Shown: positions 33,319 through 42,242, counted from the first letter of the stretch. The stretch is DNA of 64,000 nucleotides from an uncultured Coriobacteriaceae bacterium (GCA_902786015.1 CADAAU010000004.1:62001-126000); one strand, 5' to 3'. Notes: generated from the letters alone by a model not told the origin. Program-made: numbers and translations.

Positions 33319-35871
33319 TCACACCCGCGCGTAGTAGTCCTCCAGGTCGGCGCGCATCTGGGCGCGGACGCGATCCCAGTCGGCGTCTGCCATGCGGGCG
33401 AGGAGCGCGTGGTTGAGCGCGATCTCGCCCAGGTCGCGGGAGTGGTACATGAAGCGCTTGCGCTCGAACTTCTCGAAGGGGTTGGCGAGCATGGAGCGGC
33501 GCACGGACGCGCGGTCGGAGAGAAACTCCAGGGTGTAGGGGCAGCTCGGCCTGTCCACGGGAAGCCCGCGCTCGAGCCGGTCGCGGTAGAAGGCCGCGTA
33601 GCCGTCGAGCACGTCGTCGATGGGTGCCGTCCCCGTCGCGGGGTCCATGCGCTCCAGGAACGCGAGCAAAAACGGCATCTTGTATGAGAGCGAGTAGTCG
33701 CGCTCCTCGAGAAAGGCGAGGAAGTCGTCTCGGACGGTCGAGTCGTCGTGCACGGGGATCTGCAGCCGCTCGCGGGTCGTCGCCACGTCCTCGGGGCTGA
33801 AGAGGTGCACCGTCCTGCTGCCGAAGGGGAACGACGCGCTTGGCACGATGCGCCCGCGCCTGATCCAACTGTTGATGGTGCCCGTGTTCACGAAGAAGTC
33901 CCGCGCGAGCTGCTCGACGCTGAGCCAGCCCTCGTACCTCTCGGCGAACGAGGCGACCTCCACGGGGACGACGCGTTCAATGCGCTCGCGGATGCCGTCG
34001 ACCTCCACCCACTCGCCGGGCTCGTAGTCGCGGCGTAGCACGTCGCCGAACGGCACGTAGTACGGGTTCTGGAAGATGGAGTGCAGCGAGCAGGGCCGCA
34101 CCATGGCCCCGTACTCGTCCACCACGTCGACGACGAACACGTCTTGCTTGGAGGGCGTGCGCCGAAGCCCGCGGCCGAGCTGCTGCAGGTAGAGCACACG
34201 GCTGAGCGTGGGGCGCGCCATCACGAGGATCCCGAGCTCTGGGTAGTCCCAGCCCTCCGATATCATCTGGCAGCTGCAGAGGAAGCGGATGCGTCGCGCG
34301 CGGAAGTCAGCCATGACGCGGTCGGGGTTGCGCGTCTGTCCGCTGAGGGTGCGGGTGGGGATGCCGGCGTTGTTGAGGAGACGCTCCATCTCCTTGGCAT
34401 GGCGTACGTTGACGCAGAAGACCACGCCCTGGCGCCTGCCGGCCGCCCCTTCTGTGAAGTAGCGCTGCAGCACGTCCACGATGAGCTCGTTGCGCGAGGT
34501 GACGCGGACGGTCTTCTCGAGGTCGGCGTTCACGTACTCGCGGCCGTTGACGCGCACGTGGGAGAGGTCGACGTTGGTCTCGACGCGGAAGGCCCGCGCC
34601 GTGGCGACGATGCCCCGCTCCATGGCGTCGGAGAGCGAGAGGCTCGTGCGATAGGAGCCGAACACCGATTCCAGGCGCTTCTTGTCGGGGCGCTGGTCCG
34701 TCGCGGTAAGTCCCACGAGAAAGTCGGGGTCGAAGTGCTGGATTGCGCGCTTGAGCGCCGGGGCGACGGCGTGGTGGGCCTCGTCGACGACGATGTAGGA
34801 GAAGTGATCGGGCTCGAATTCCAGGTAATGGCGGCAGAGGTATCCGTAGGTGCAGATTTGGATGCTGCCTCGGTACTGGGGGAGTGCCTCGGTGACGCGC
34901 CGACGCCAGTCACTGACGATGGCGGTGGTGGGCGCGGTGACGAGCGCCCTGAAGGATGGCCTCGTCGGGGCCACGCGAGCGAGGTCATCTATTGCGATTT
35001 GTGACTTGCCGGTGCCCGTGGGAAGCACCGCCAGGAAGCTCCTCAACCCCTCTGCCCGCCGACGCTCCATCTCTTCGAGCGCCCCGTCTTGGTGCTCGTA
35101 GAGCTCGAACGGACGGTCCACCACGAGGCCCGGGTCCACGAACCGGCTGGTGCTGGCGCCAAGGTATGAGCGAAGGTCGTCCTCAAAGCGATCGGCAAAC
35201 CGTATGTCCTCGCTCGAGAAGCGAAAGAGCCTGATGCCGAGGCGTTGGCAGGAGTTCTGCTTGAGGAGCTGGTCGCGATAGCGGCGCTTGCCTATGAGCT
35301 GGGGATGGTGGTAGCGCACGCCGTTTTCCTCGATGCCAAAAAGGTGCCCGTCCGTGGTGCGTACGAGGTAGTCAACGAATCGCGTGCGTCCGTCGGGGTC
35401 GGTGATGGCGTACTCGCGCGTGAGGAAGCGCTCGCTTCCGCTGCCGTAGACATTGGCGAAGTGCTCCTCGAACTTGCGCTCGAGGGGAGAGGCGTCGGCA
35501 AGATTCGCTCGGTCGGCGGGGCGGCGTGCGGGCGCGGCTTGGAACTCGATGTCGTAGGTGTCTTCGGCTTCAGGTGCGTCCGCTGCCGTGAGCCATCGGT
35601 CGAGTTCGTCCACGTCCTCGCGCAGGAGGCGGTAGACGCGCGAGTACTGTGCAACGTAGGCGTTCTGCTTGCTGGTGACGAGGGAGTAGTCGAACGCCCT
35701 GCCATCGGGCGACGGGTCGCAGATGCCTTCGTCTATGATGACCGTCATGTCGTCGCGGACGTAGAAGGAGCTGGTCCCGCCGTTGGGGTAGGTGACCTTC
35801 TCGCGCAGGGTGAATCCTGATTGTGTTAGGGAGAGTGGTTCGCCTTGGCAGGGCACTACGTTAACCCCCAA
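33319..35871 (-). CDS. PD-(D/E)XK nuclease / SF2 helicase / HTH fusion protein
   Basis: An 850-residue protein. Residues about 130-240 look like a DUF559/Vsr-type nuclease (FVDYLVRTTDGHLFGIEENGVRYHH, then K-rich helices), although the usual EIDG reads EENG. Helicase motifs follow: PTGTGKSQ (motif I, 284-291), DEAHH (363-367), GLTATDQRPD, and LQQLGRGLRR. Then comes a MerR-like HTH (SVEQLARDFFVNTGTINSWIRRGRI) and an all-alpha C-terminal domain that is also found truncated at 30338-30949. The TTG start at 35871 is uncertain and the first ATG is at 35748. Likely a DNA-restriction defence protein. Confidence 0.78.
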   Translation of the reverse strand: MGVNVVPCQGEPLSLTQSGFTLREKVTYPNGGTSSFYVRDDMTVIIDEGICDPSPDGRAFDYSLVTSKQNAYVAQYSRVYRLLREDVDELDRWLTAADAPEAEDTYDIEFQAAPARRPADRANLADASPLERKFEEHFANVYGSGSERFLTREYAITDPDGRTRFVDYLVRTTDGHLFGIEENGVRYHHPQLIGKRRYRDQLLKQNSCQRLGIRLFRFSSEDIRFADRFEDDLRSYLGASTSRFVDPGLVVDRPFELYEHQDGALEEMERRRAEGLRSFLAVLPTGTGKSQIAIDDLARVAPTRPSFRALVTAPTTAIVSDWRRRVTEALPQYRGSIQICTYGYLCRHYLEFEPDHFSYIVVDEAHHAVAPALKRAIQHFDPDFLVGLTATDQRPDKKRLESVFGSYRTSLSLSDAMERGIVATARAFRVETNVDLSHVRVNGREYVNADLEKTVRVTSRNELIVDVLQRYFTEGAAGRRQGVVFCVNVRHAKEMERLLNNAGIPTRTLSGQTRNPDRVMADFRARRIRFLCSCQMISEGWDYPELGILVMARPTLSRVLYLQQLGRGLRRTPSKQDVFVVDVVDEYGAMVRPCSLHSIFQNPYYVPFGDVLRRDYEPGEWVEVDGIRERIERVVPVEVASFAERYEGWLSVEQLARDFFVNTGTINSWIRRGRIVPSASFPFGSRTVHLFSPEDVATTRERLQIPVHDDSTVRDDFLAFLEERDYSLSYKMPFLLAFLERMDPATGTAPIDDVLDGYAAFYRDRLERGLPVDRPSCPYTLEFLSDRASVRRSMLANPFEKFERKRFMYHSRDLGEIALNHALLARMADADWDRVRAQMRADLEDYYARV

Positions 35872-36095
35872 TTGGTTAGGTATGATGGCGACGAGTATCT
35901 ACTGGTGTATCTCATGGCTGTCATACTCCTTATAGCGGAATCACCAAGAATGGGATCTACCTCCTAGGCTATTGTAAAACACCGTGCTGTGTAGAAGTGC
36001 TTATGTTGTCTAGTGATATAAATTGTCGCCGTGTCGTAGTCTCTCCATCTGCTCGCAAGTTGGCTCCATGCCTGTCTAGCTGCATCTCGCTCCGC

Positions 36096-36701
36096 CTAGA
36101 AGATGCTGTTGCGCTGATTGGCAGTCGTCTCGCCGGACAGCAGAAAGCCAAGGGCCGCACCGACGACTCCGCCCGCAATGTGGCCGAGGTAACTTATGTG
36201 CTCGCGAACGAAGATTGCTCCGTATATCTGTTGCCCGAAGTAGAGAGCGGCCACGAGGACGAAGGTGAGGGGGAGTTCCCCCTCACGGACTTGGGTGACT
36301 GAGGAGAGCAGGATAAAGGTGAAGACGACGCCGCTTGCGCCGACGATGGTGGTTCGCAGGAGCACGATGTTCGCTATGCTCGCGGCAAGGGCGCTTGCGA
36401 GAATGATTCCCACGAGCCTGGGGGAGCCGTACTTCTCCTCCAGCAGCGGGCCTAGGAGCAGGATGTAGCTCATGTTGCCGATGAGGTGGTCCCAGCTGAT
36501 GTGTCCGAAGATGTGCGACACGAGGCACCAATACGTGAGGGGGTCGCTCAGCGGCCCGATGCGCGACGTGAAGAGTGCCTGCGTGCTTGCGCCGCCCGTG
36601 AGTGTGCTTACGATTTGGACGACGACACAGATGAACACGAACCCCACCACGACGGGAGAGTTGTTCGTGATTCTGGCCGAGAGGCCCCTCTTCTCGTTCA
36701 C
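36096..36701 (-). CDS. rhomboid family intramembrane serine protease (copy 1)
   Basis: A 201-residue membrane protein with six or so hydrophobic helices. Rhomboid signatures are WDHLIGNMSYILLLGPLLEEKYG (HxxxN in TM2), the catalytic Ser in VGASGVVFTF (GxSG), and the catalytic His in YLGHIAGGVVGA. The GTG at 36701 is chosen because AAGGCGG stands 7 bp upstream. The gene lies 36 bp after the 59-residue protein gene and is co-transcribed with it. The copy at 49925-50533 is about two thirds identical in protein and has the same partner. Substrate unknown. Confidence 0.87.
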   Translation of the reverse strand: MNEKRGLSARITNNSPVVVGFVFICVVVQIVSTLTGGASTQALFTSRIGPLSDPLTYWCLVSHIFGHISWDHLIGNMSYILLLGPLLEEKYGSPRLVGIILASALAASIANIVLLRTTIVGASGVVFTFILLSSVTQVREGELPLTFVLVAALYFGQQIYGAIFVREHISYLGHIAGGVVGAALGFLLSGETTANQRNSIF

Positions 36702-36737
36702 GGTCAATCCGCCTTTCACCGCTATGGTCTCTGACGT

Positions 36738-36917
36738 CTACAGGTCGTATGACAGGAGGTAGTTCACCAGCGCGTTGCGGGCGTTCGCCGCGTTGAAGCT
36801 GGCCTGCGGGTTGATGGGCTGCGGCCGCGTGCGCTGCTGTCGCTCGAACTCGTCGAGTATTCGTATCGTCTTCTGGATCTGGCGGCGGTCCGCCTTGCTC
36901 GGCACGCTGTCCTTCAT
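36738..36917 (-). CDS. conserved 59-residue protein paired with rhomboid (copy 1)
   Basis: A hydrophilic 59-residue protein: charged N-terminal helix (SKADRRQIQKTIRILDEFERQQ), a Pro-rich bend (RTRPQPINPQ), then NAANARNALVNYLLSYDL. There is no membrane segment and no cysteine. The copy at 50573-50752 differs at 24 of 60 codons by third-base changes, yet only one residue differs (Leu to Met near the end). That is strong proof that it is translated and constrained. It precedes the rhomboid gene by 36 bp in both copies. Function unknown. It could be a substrate, an adaptor or a regulator of the protease. Confidence 0.88.
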   Translation of the reverse strand: MKDSVPSKADRRQIQKTIRILDEFERQQRTRPQPINPQASFNAANARNALVNYLLSYDL

Positions 36918-36985
36918 GGGTGGCTGCCCCCTTCTGCCGCTGAACCGCATTCAAGTCTATCATAGGCCATGGGCTGCTCCGCGCC

Positions 36986-37013
36986 TTGTCGCGCCGCGGT
37001 CAGGTGGTACAAT
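36986..37013 (+). promoter_or_regulatory. sigma-70-like promoter of the NERD gene
   Basis: TTGTCG (36986-36991) and TACAAT (37008-37013) are separated by 16 bp and point toward the NERD-domain gene about 45 bp downstream. The divergent 59-residue gene starts at 36917, so this is the shared intergenic region. Confidence 0.45.
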
Positions 37014-37058
37014 TCCGGGAGCCATCGTGTTGTCTACTGAAGAATTGCGGTGCCATCT

Positions 37059-38075
37059 ATGTTCGGATGCCTGACGCTTCCCTCCCATGGGCCAGTCTTC
37101 CTCAACGAGGGAGCGACACGCTCGGAGCTTGAACTGCGGAAAATGGAGGCGCTGCGCTCGGTCGTGCCAGACAACAAGAAGGAAGACCTCGAGCGTGACA
37201 TACGTCTGGCCAAAGCTGGCGTGGCGGGAGAACGAAAGATTGTGTTCGAGCTCATGAACGGCCACTACCCTCTGGTGTTCGTTCATGACCTCTGTCTCGA
37301 GCACGAAGGGTTAAGAGCCCAGATTGACTTTCTGGTTGTGACGCCCTACCACACTGTCGTCATCGAGTGCAAGAACCTATTCGGTGACATCGAGATAGAC
37401 TCAACAGGTGCGTTCATCCGCGCGTTCGGACGAAGGAGAGGCAGACGCCGCGAGGGAATCTACTCTCCTGTGTCGCAGAACCGCAGACATGTGGACCTTC
37501 TAAAGGCCCTGCGGATGGCGGAGTCTGGTCCGGTCAAGCGTTTGGCGCAGCGATTCGTGCTTGATGAGTACTACCAGTCCATCGTCGTTCTCGCCAACGA
37601 GAAGACGCTGCTCAAGGCGGATGACGCCCCTCTCGAGGTGCGCGAGCAGGTCATCCGTGCGGACCAGCTTGTCGACTACATCAAGCGGTTGGACGCCACC
37701 CGCTCGCGGAAGGACTATGTCGAGACTTTCAAGGGTATGGAGGCTCGCTGCAGGCGATGGCAGGAGATGAGCTCGCCGCAGGGGAGCGATCTGGCGGCGA
37801 GGTACGGGATGACTTCCGCACGCGCCGCCGCGACGTCCTCGGGCGAGGGGGATGGGCCGTCGCGGGAGGGGGCCGTGGCGCCTTCTGCCGTCGAGCCGCG
37901 ACCGGGCAAGAGCGAGCCGGATGCCGCCGCTGCCGTCCCGACGTGTCCGCGTTGCGGGGCGCCGATGGTGCTGCGAACGGCCCGCTACGGCGCGCGCAAG
38001 GGTAAGAATTTCTGGGGCTGCAGCACCTACGGGAAGACACGCTGCGGCGGGATCATAAACGTTGACGAGGGGTGA
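37059..38075 (+). CDS. NERD domain protein with C-terminal topoisomerase-type zinc finger
   Basis: A 338-residue protein. The NERD nuclease-related domain spans about residues 55-210: GVAGERKIVFELMNG, the Asp in GLRAQIDFLVVTPYHTVVIECKNLFGDI, which gives the PD-(D/E)XK set D-(x)n-ExK (IECK), and SPVSQNRRHVDLL. A low-complexity linker rich in Ala/Glu follows. The C terminus PTCPRCGAPMVLRTARYGARKGKNFWGCS is a topoisomerase-like zinc finger. The start could also be the GTG at 37050, since neither has a strong ribosome site. Likely a DNA-binding nuclease-type protein. Confidence 0.82.
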   Translation: MFGCLTLPSHGPVFLNEGATRSELELRKMEALRSVVPDNKKEDLERDIRLAKAGVAGERKIVFELMNGHYPLVFVHDLCLEHEGLRAQIDFLVVTPYHTVVIECKNLFGDIEIDSTGAFIRAFGRRRGRRREGIYSPVSQNRRHVDLLKALRMAESGPVKRLAQRFVLDEYYQSIVVLANEKTLLKADDAPLEVREQVIRADQLVDYIKRLDATRSRKDYVETFKGMEARCRRWQEMSSPQGSDLAARYGMTSARAAATSSGEGDGPSREGAVAPSAVEPRPGKSEPDAAAAVPTCPRCGAPMVLRTARYGARKGKNFWGCSTYGKTRCGGIINVDEG

Positions 38076-38166
38076 CGGACGTCGGCTGGGCAGCGAGGCG
38101 AACGTCGCGCGAGATGTCGCCGTCGGTCACAAGGACTCGGCGAAGGAAAAGTCCGCAGTGGTGCGG

Positions 38167-39408
38167 CTATGCCGTCGCGAACGCCGGAGTGACTGGCGGC
38201 AGTTGGGCGGCGAGTCGGTTTGCAATGGCCAGCGCGTCTGGGCGGTTCGCGCGTGCCAGCTCCCTGTCGAGTCGACCGACGGACTTCTTGGCTTTGCACA
38301 GCGGCAGAGAGCAGCGCTCCTCGATTGCGTCCGTCGCCGGCCACGCGAGGCGGAGCCGCCTCCTAGAGTCGATTCCGAACGCCGCGTCGGCGCTCTCGTC
38401 TATGACGATGCGACCCCTGAAGGAGTAGGAGTCTTGGTCGTTCGGGATGACTCCTTCGAGCCGGTCTGCCCACGAGATGAGGCGCTTGTTGCGATACACG
38501 TAGAAGCCGTAGTTCTTGGCGTCGATGCCGTAGCGGTTCCTAACTTCGATCTGCCTGCCCTCGAATTGGAACGTCGGAGGGTGGGGGAGCTGCGTCATCT
38601 TGATTCTGGCAGTGATGGTCTTTCCGGCCACAGAGCCGAGGACGACGTCCTTTGGCGTCATGAGCCATCTGACGGTTCGGCCGTCCCAGTCGTTCTCATC
38701 GAGCATGGCACTCTCCTGAATCTCGTCCACGAAGAGCGGGTCGAAAGGCTCGATGGTGCTGGAGGCCGCGTCTGTGGTGTTGAGCAGATGCAGGCGAAGA
38801 CCGTTCTCCTTGATGAAGTAGTAGTAGATGACGCCGAGCTTGCGCTTCAGGTCGTCGATCACGGAGCTGATGCTGGGATGCTCGGGGTTGCGGATCTTCG
38901 CGACCCTGACGATGGTGCCGTGGCCGTCGCACAGATACGTCTCGACGAGCTGTCGGTCCTGGTCATTGAGGTCTGTCACGCAGCTAAAGTATTCGTCCTC
39001 TATCTCGTCTAGGTCGACGTACTCCTTGTGGAACATGCCTGCGACCCCCGAGATGAGCTCCAGCCTATCCCCGTTAGCGAACGATGCCGACTTGAGGCCG
39101 AGCCCGAACTTGAAGAGCGTGCCCGGTGCGTAAAGGCTGTCGTCGGATCCAAGGTCGAGGGCGTCGCCCATCTCGTCCTCCGTCATCCCCTTGCCGTCAT
39201 CGATGATGAGGTACTCACTAACGTTGTTCATGCGGTCGTCGTTGAGTCCCTCGTCCAGCTTGCCGATTCTTATGTAGACGTTTTCGGCCTCGGCTGAGAC
39301 GGCGTTGTCCACAATCTCGCAGATCGTCTCCTGCGGCGTGTAGCCTATGCCGCCGAGACCTACGAGTAACCGGCGCGCGTTCGTCTTTCTCGTTCTACGT
39401 TCGTCCAT
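38167..39408 (-). CDS. GHKL-type ATPase (Hsp90/MutL-like ATP-binding domain)
   Basis: A 413-residue protein with a Bergerat fold at the N terminus: ETICEIVDNAVSAEA (N-box, with E and DN), IIDDGKGMTEDEM (G1-box DxGxGM) and FKFGLGLKSASFA (G2-box). The rest (about residues 170-410) includes RVAKIRNPEHPSISSVIDDLKRKLG and a Lys/Arg-rich stretch, and resembles the transducer part of MORC/MutL-like ATPases. AGGAG lies before the ATG at 39408. No partner gene is in the same operon. It may act alone or with the neighbouring NERD or HEPN proteins, which is speculative. Confidence 0.8.
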   Translation of the reverse strand: MDERRTRKTNARRLLVGLGGIGYTPQETICEIVDNAVSAEAENVYIRIGKLDEGLNDDRMNNVSEYLIIDDGKGMTEDEMGDALDLGSDDSLYAPGTLFKFGLGLKSASFANGDRLELISGVAGMFHKEYVDLDEIEDEYFSCVTDLNDQDRQLVETYLCDGHGTIVRVAKIRNPEHPSISSVIDDLKRKLGVIYYYFIKENGLRLHLLNTTDAASSTIEPFDPLFVDEIQESAMLDENDWDGRTVRWLMTPKDVVLGSVAGKTITARIKMTQLPHPPTFQFEGRQIEVRNRYGIDAKNYGFYVYRNKRLISWADRLEGVIPNDQDSYSFRGRIVIDESADAAFGIDSRRRLRLAWPATDAIEERCSLPLCKAKKSVGRLDRELARANRPDALAIANRLAAQLPPVTPAFATA

Positions 39409-39430
39409 GAAGTCTCCTCGTTGAGCCTTT

Positions 39431-39475
39431 TCTATATAGTGTGCATATAGAGGGATGCACTCTACGCGATAGAGT
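39431..39475 (-). promoter_or_regulatory. inverted repeats upstream of the GHKL ATPase gene
   Basis: TCTATAT/ATATAGA (39431-39437, 39445-39451) and ACTCTA/TAGAGT (39459-39464, 39470-39475) are two inverted repeats 25-70 bp upstream of the start, within AT-rich sequence. They look like operator sites over a minus-strand promoter. Confidence 0.35.
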
Positions 39476-39943
39476 AGATGGGATGTGGATCCTAGAATGA
39501 ATGGTAACGAAGGCACGGGACATGATTGCTGGCGACGTTCCAGAGGTGACACGAGGATGGTGCATATCTGAGGGCAGCTTGGTTGGGTCGGTGGTGCTTA
39601 GGGTCGACCGTAGCATTGACGAAGTGGAGGAGCAGCTCCACTACAGCGCTAAAGTTGACTTCCGGTGGCAATGAGCACGACAGCGACTGTTGAACATATG
39701 CCTCGACGAACTATGCGAAGGCAAGGTGTCTTCCACGAAAGATGGTGTTCTATCAATAAGGGTCGTATTGCCGTAGTTTTCGATAAAGAATATAGGCATC
39801 GGTACGCCGATGTGCTTGCGGAGCGTAGAGATTCCGACTTTGCGATGACCTCAGACGCAGGAAATGGGCGCAGTACTTCCGCACACGTGTAAACGGTCTT
39901 GCTTAGGCTATCAAGAGACTTTGTAAACTTGAATGGAGGCGAC
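39476..39943. other. intergenic stretch, no supportable gene
   Basis: Short frames exist on both strands (for example 39665-39892 plus). None has a good ribosome site together with family likeness. The last 70 bp serve as leader of the HEPN-like gene. Confidence 0.4.
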
Positions 39944-41020
39944 ATGATTATCTCAATCGACAAAAACGGCATCGCGCGTGAGGGGCTCATCCCCGAGTCC
40001 GAGGGGATGGTGCATTGGTACGACACCGAGCACAGGGTCTCCCAGTGGCTGCTCGGAGACGAGGTATCGTATGAGATGGACGCACTGCTCACTGATCTGC
40101 GCTATGCAATCGAGAGAAGCGTGTTCGTGGCGAACGACGCCTATTCCATACTGAATCCGTCCCTTCCCATGTTCGTTGAGGAGACGGGATACCGCCCTTC
40201 GGGTAAAACTTGCTCATCGGTCTTCCAGTGGGTTTGTGACCGAGCGAGCTGCGAGACGCTCAATCGGTATATATACGTTCAGGATGTCTGGTGGCTGGCG
40301 GACAGCCTTAACGCGTCGCACGCCATCGCCGCTGAGGCGCTCTCGGGTTTCTTCCGTGAGCTCTCGAGGAGCGGGCTTGATTTCGAGCGTGATGACTGTC
40401 CCGGAGACGGCCTCTTCGAAGTGAGCGGTGTGGGGGCTAGGCCGACGCTCAAGGAGCTCCAGGGCTTCCTGCTTTCGCTGCATTCCTGCTTGGATATCGC
40501 TACAAAGCTGCTGTACGCGCTTACCTACCTGCCGTGCGGCTTCGATACCGTTCCAGCGCGTGTTGGAGGGAACGCGCTGTTCCGCAAGGCGCAGGGCAAG
40601 GAGGCTGCTACCGCTCGGGAGGGGACTATCTTCGAGAAATGCTGGGAGACTAACTATCTCGGCGGACTGCGTGACGAGATTATGCACAACCGGGCTTTGG
40701 ACGCCTCCGGCGTTGCTTTTGTGCGGCGTGATGGCGGCCGAGTTATCGAGCGTTTCGTCTTGCTTCCAGATGCTGACGAAGGCGGCACGATTTGCAGCTG
40801 GAAGAACCGGCGGCGATTCTATTCGCTTGGCCTCAGGGCAAACGACCTCGCCCCTAACTTGTTCGGCCAGATCAGCAGACGATTGTTGGCGAGCTTGAAG
40901 GATGCGATGGGGGCCATCTCGTTCGACAATGCAGTGGAACTGAGCTTTGAGGATGTGCGTGATACCGTCGTGAGCTTGAATGAATCGTACGCGCGCTTCG
41001 CCGAAGAGCATTACAACTGA
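39944..41020 (+). CDS. HEPN-like protein (possible RNase)
   Basis: A 358-residue protein, mostly helical. The C-terminal half carries GLRDEIMHNRALDASG, in which R243-x4-H248 fits the Rx4-6H motif of HEPN ribonucleases, within a long-helix context (LHSCLDIATKLLYALTY...). The remainder is not recognised, and it may belong near the Cthe_2314-type HEPN family. The ATG at 39944 follows TGGAGG. It is convergent with the HNH/TIGR04141 operon, 124 bp apart. A decayed copy of its C-terminal part lies at 49165-49420, next to remnants of the same HNH and TIGR04141 genes, so this arrangement moved as a block. Confidence 0.62.
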   Translation: MIISIDKNGIAREGLIPESEGMVHWYDTEHRVSQWLLGDEVSYEMDALLTDLRYAIERSVFVANDAYSILNPSLPMFVEETGYRPSGKTCSSVFQWVCDRASCETLNRYIYVQDVWWLADSLNASHAIAAEALSGFFRELSRSGLDFERDDCPGDGLFEVSGVGARPTLKELQGFLLSLHSCLDIATKLLYALTYLPCGFDTVPARVGGNALFRKAQGKEAATAREGTIFEKCWETNYLGGLRDEIMHNRALDASGVAFVRRDGGRVIERFVLLPDADEGGTICSWKNRRRFYSLGLRANDLAPNLFGQISRRLLASLKDAMGAISFDNAVELSFEDVRDTVVSLNESYARFAEEHYN

Positions 41021-41144
41021 CGGAGGCCACGAACATGTGGCGTGTGTGCGGGGCCCGGAGATGATTAGAGCTGGGCGAGACGTGTTGGGAAAATGTTGGT
41101 GCGAAGGCGACTTCTCATGGAGTGTGGTCGGCACTGCAGTAACT

Positions 41145-42242
41145 CTAGGCCTCCAACCTTTCTTCTGCCGTCTCCAGATTGTCTGCACGAGGTCCGAAGC
41201 CCAGCTCGGCGAGGCAGTCGCGAAAGCCATCAAGGTTGTCACGCTCGAATCCTATGCCATGTACCCTCCCGTCATAGTGGATTGACCAGCGCCTGCCCGA
41301 CTCGGGAATCGATGTCGATGGGACCAGCTTGACACCTCTTTCGTCGGGTAGGTGCAGCACTTTACGGCTTCCGTTTTCTACGATCTCCATGTATGGGTGC
41401 AGCAGGTAGGGTCTATCGACGACGAAGCTGACAAGCAGCGTCTCTGTGGTGCCAGGACGCACCTCAATCCTCCCGCCCGAACGAAAGAACTCCCTTCGTA
41501 GGACCTTGCTGTTTGGCCAGTCCCGCTCGATATGGGATATGCTTACTATTCCGTCAAGAACCACTGAGAGTAACTCAACGGCACTTGAAGCTCCCTGAGG
41601 AATGTACTGTATCGCACTGGAGTACTCTTCTCCTAGCACCTCCACGTCGACGCCCATGTCGTCAATCACCACGGGACCCGCTTCGGATGGGTTGGAAACC
41701 GTGACCCGCATCTTCAGCACGTCGACCCATGTCCCGCGCCAGTCGACTGGTATATCCCAACGACTGAGGCCGAAGTAATACTCTGGGATCTCATCCTCTT
41801 CAAACGCAAAGGCAAACGGTGCGTAGTTCCTATGCTCTATGAGGATGGATGCACCGCCTATCGACGCACCTCTCCGGGCGTAGTTTGGCACCCCGAGACT
41901 CGCGCTCGCATAGCGCTCTGCGGCATCCTTCCATTCGTACAGCATCTTTACAGGATACGCGTTCGGATCCCTGTCAATGCGGGTGGCGCAGTTCTCGCAA
42001 AGCCACAGTCCGTTCGTCAGGCTCGTCCTTTGTGCCGGTGTCTGCCGTGGATCGTAGCGGGGTCCTCCGGCCGCCGCAGCTTTGATGTGGGCGGCGACCC
42101 CCAGATTTACAGTTCCGCTAACTGTGCCATTGCTCGGTCCAGATGTCGGCGCTCTACAGTTTGGATTCGAGCACAGAAACCCGGCGCGCTTCGCAAGTGT
42201 GTCTTTGGTGCGTTGCGTAAAATCGTCTCGGGTTCGTGTCAT
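41145..42242 (-). CDS. HNH endonuclease-like protein with beta-rich C-terminal domain
   Basis: A 365-residue protein. The N-terminal 100 residues form an HNH zinc-binding fold: RAGFLCSNPNCRAPTSG (first CxxC-type pair), NLGVAAHIKAAAAGGPRYD (AHI core His), NGLWLCENCATRIDRD (Asn, second CxxC). Residues 130-365 are beta-rich and unrecognised, ending ...ELGFGPRADNLETAEERLEA, and could be a target-recognition or sensor domain. The ATG at 42242 overlaps the stop of the upstream TIGR04141 gene (ATGA), so translation is coupled. AAGGAGG is upstream. A deleted copy is at 49431-49672. Confidence 0.75.
   Translation of the reverse strand: MTRTRDDFTQRTKDTLAKRAGFLCSNPNCRAPTSGPSNGTVSGTVNLGVAAHIKAAAAGGPRYDPRQTPAQRTSLTNGLWLCENCATRIDRDPNAYPVKMLYEWKDAAERYASASLGVPNYARRGASIGGASILIEHRNYAPFAFAFEEDEIPEYYFGLSRWDIPVDWRGTWVDVLKMRVTVSNPSEAGPVVIDDMGVDVEVLGEEYSSAIQYIPQGASSAVELLSVVLDGIVSISHIERDWPNSKVLRREFFRSGGRIEVRPGTTETLLVSFVVDRPYLLHPYMEIVENGSRKVLHLPDERGVKLVPSTSIPESGRRWSIHYDGRVHGIGFERDNLDGFRDCLAELGFGPRADNLETAEERLEA

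Noticed and set aside
34081..35820. Long plus-strand frames opposite the nuclease-helicase
   Set aside because: They are antisense to clear helicase motifs and have no start signals.
36738..36917. The 59-residue gene as a mere spurious small frame
   Set aside because: The idea that it is noise was dropped because the second copy differs at 24 codons but changes only one residue, which random sequence would not do.
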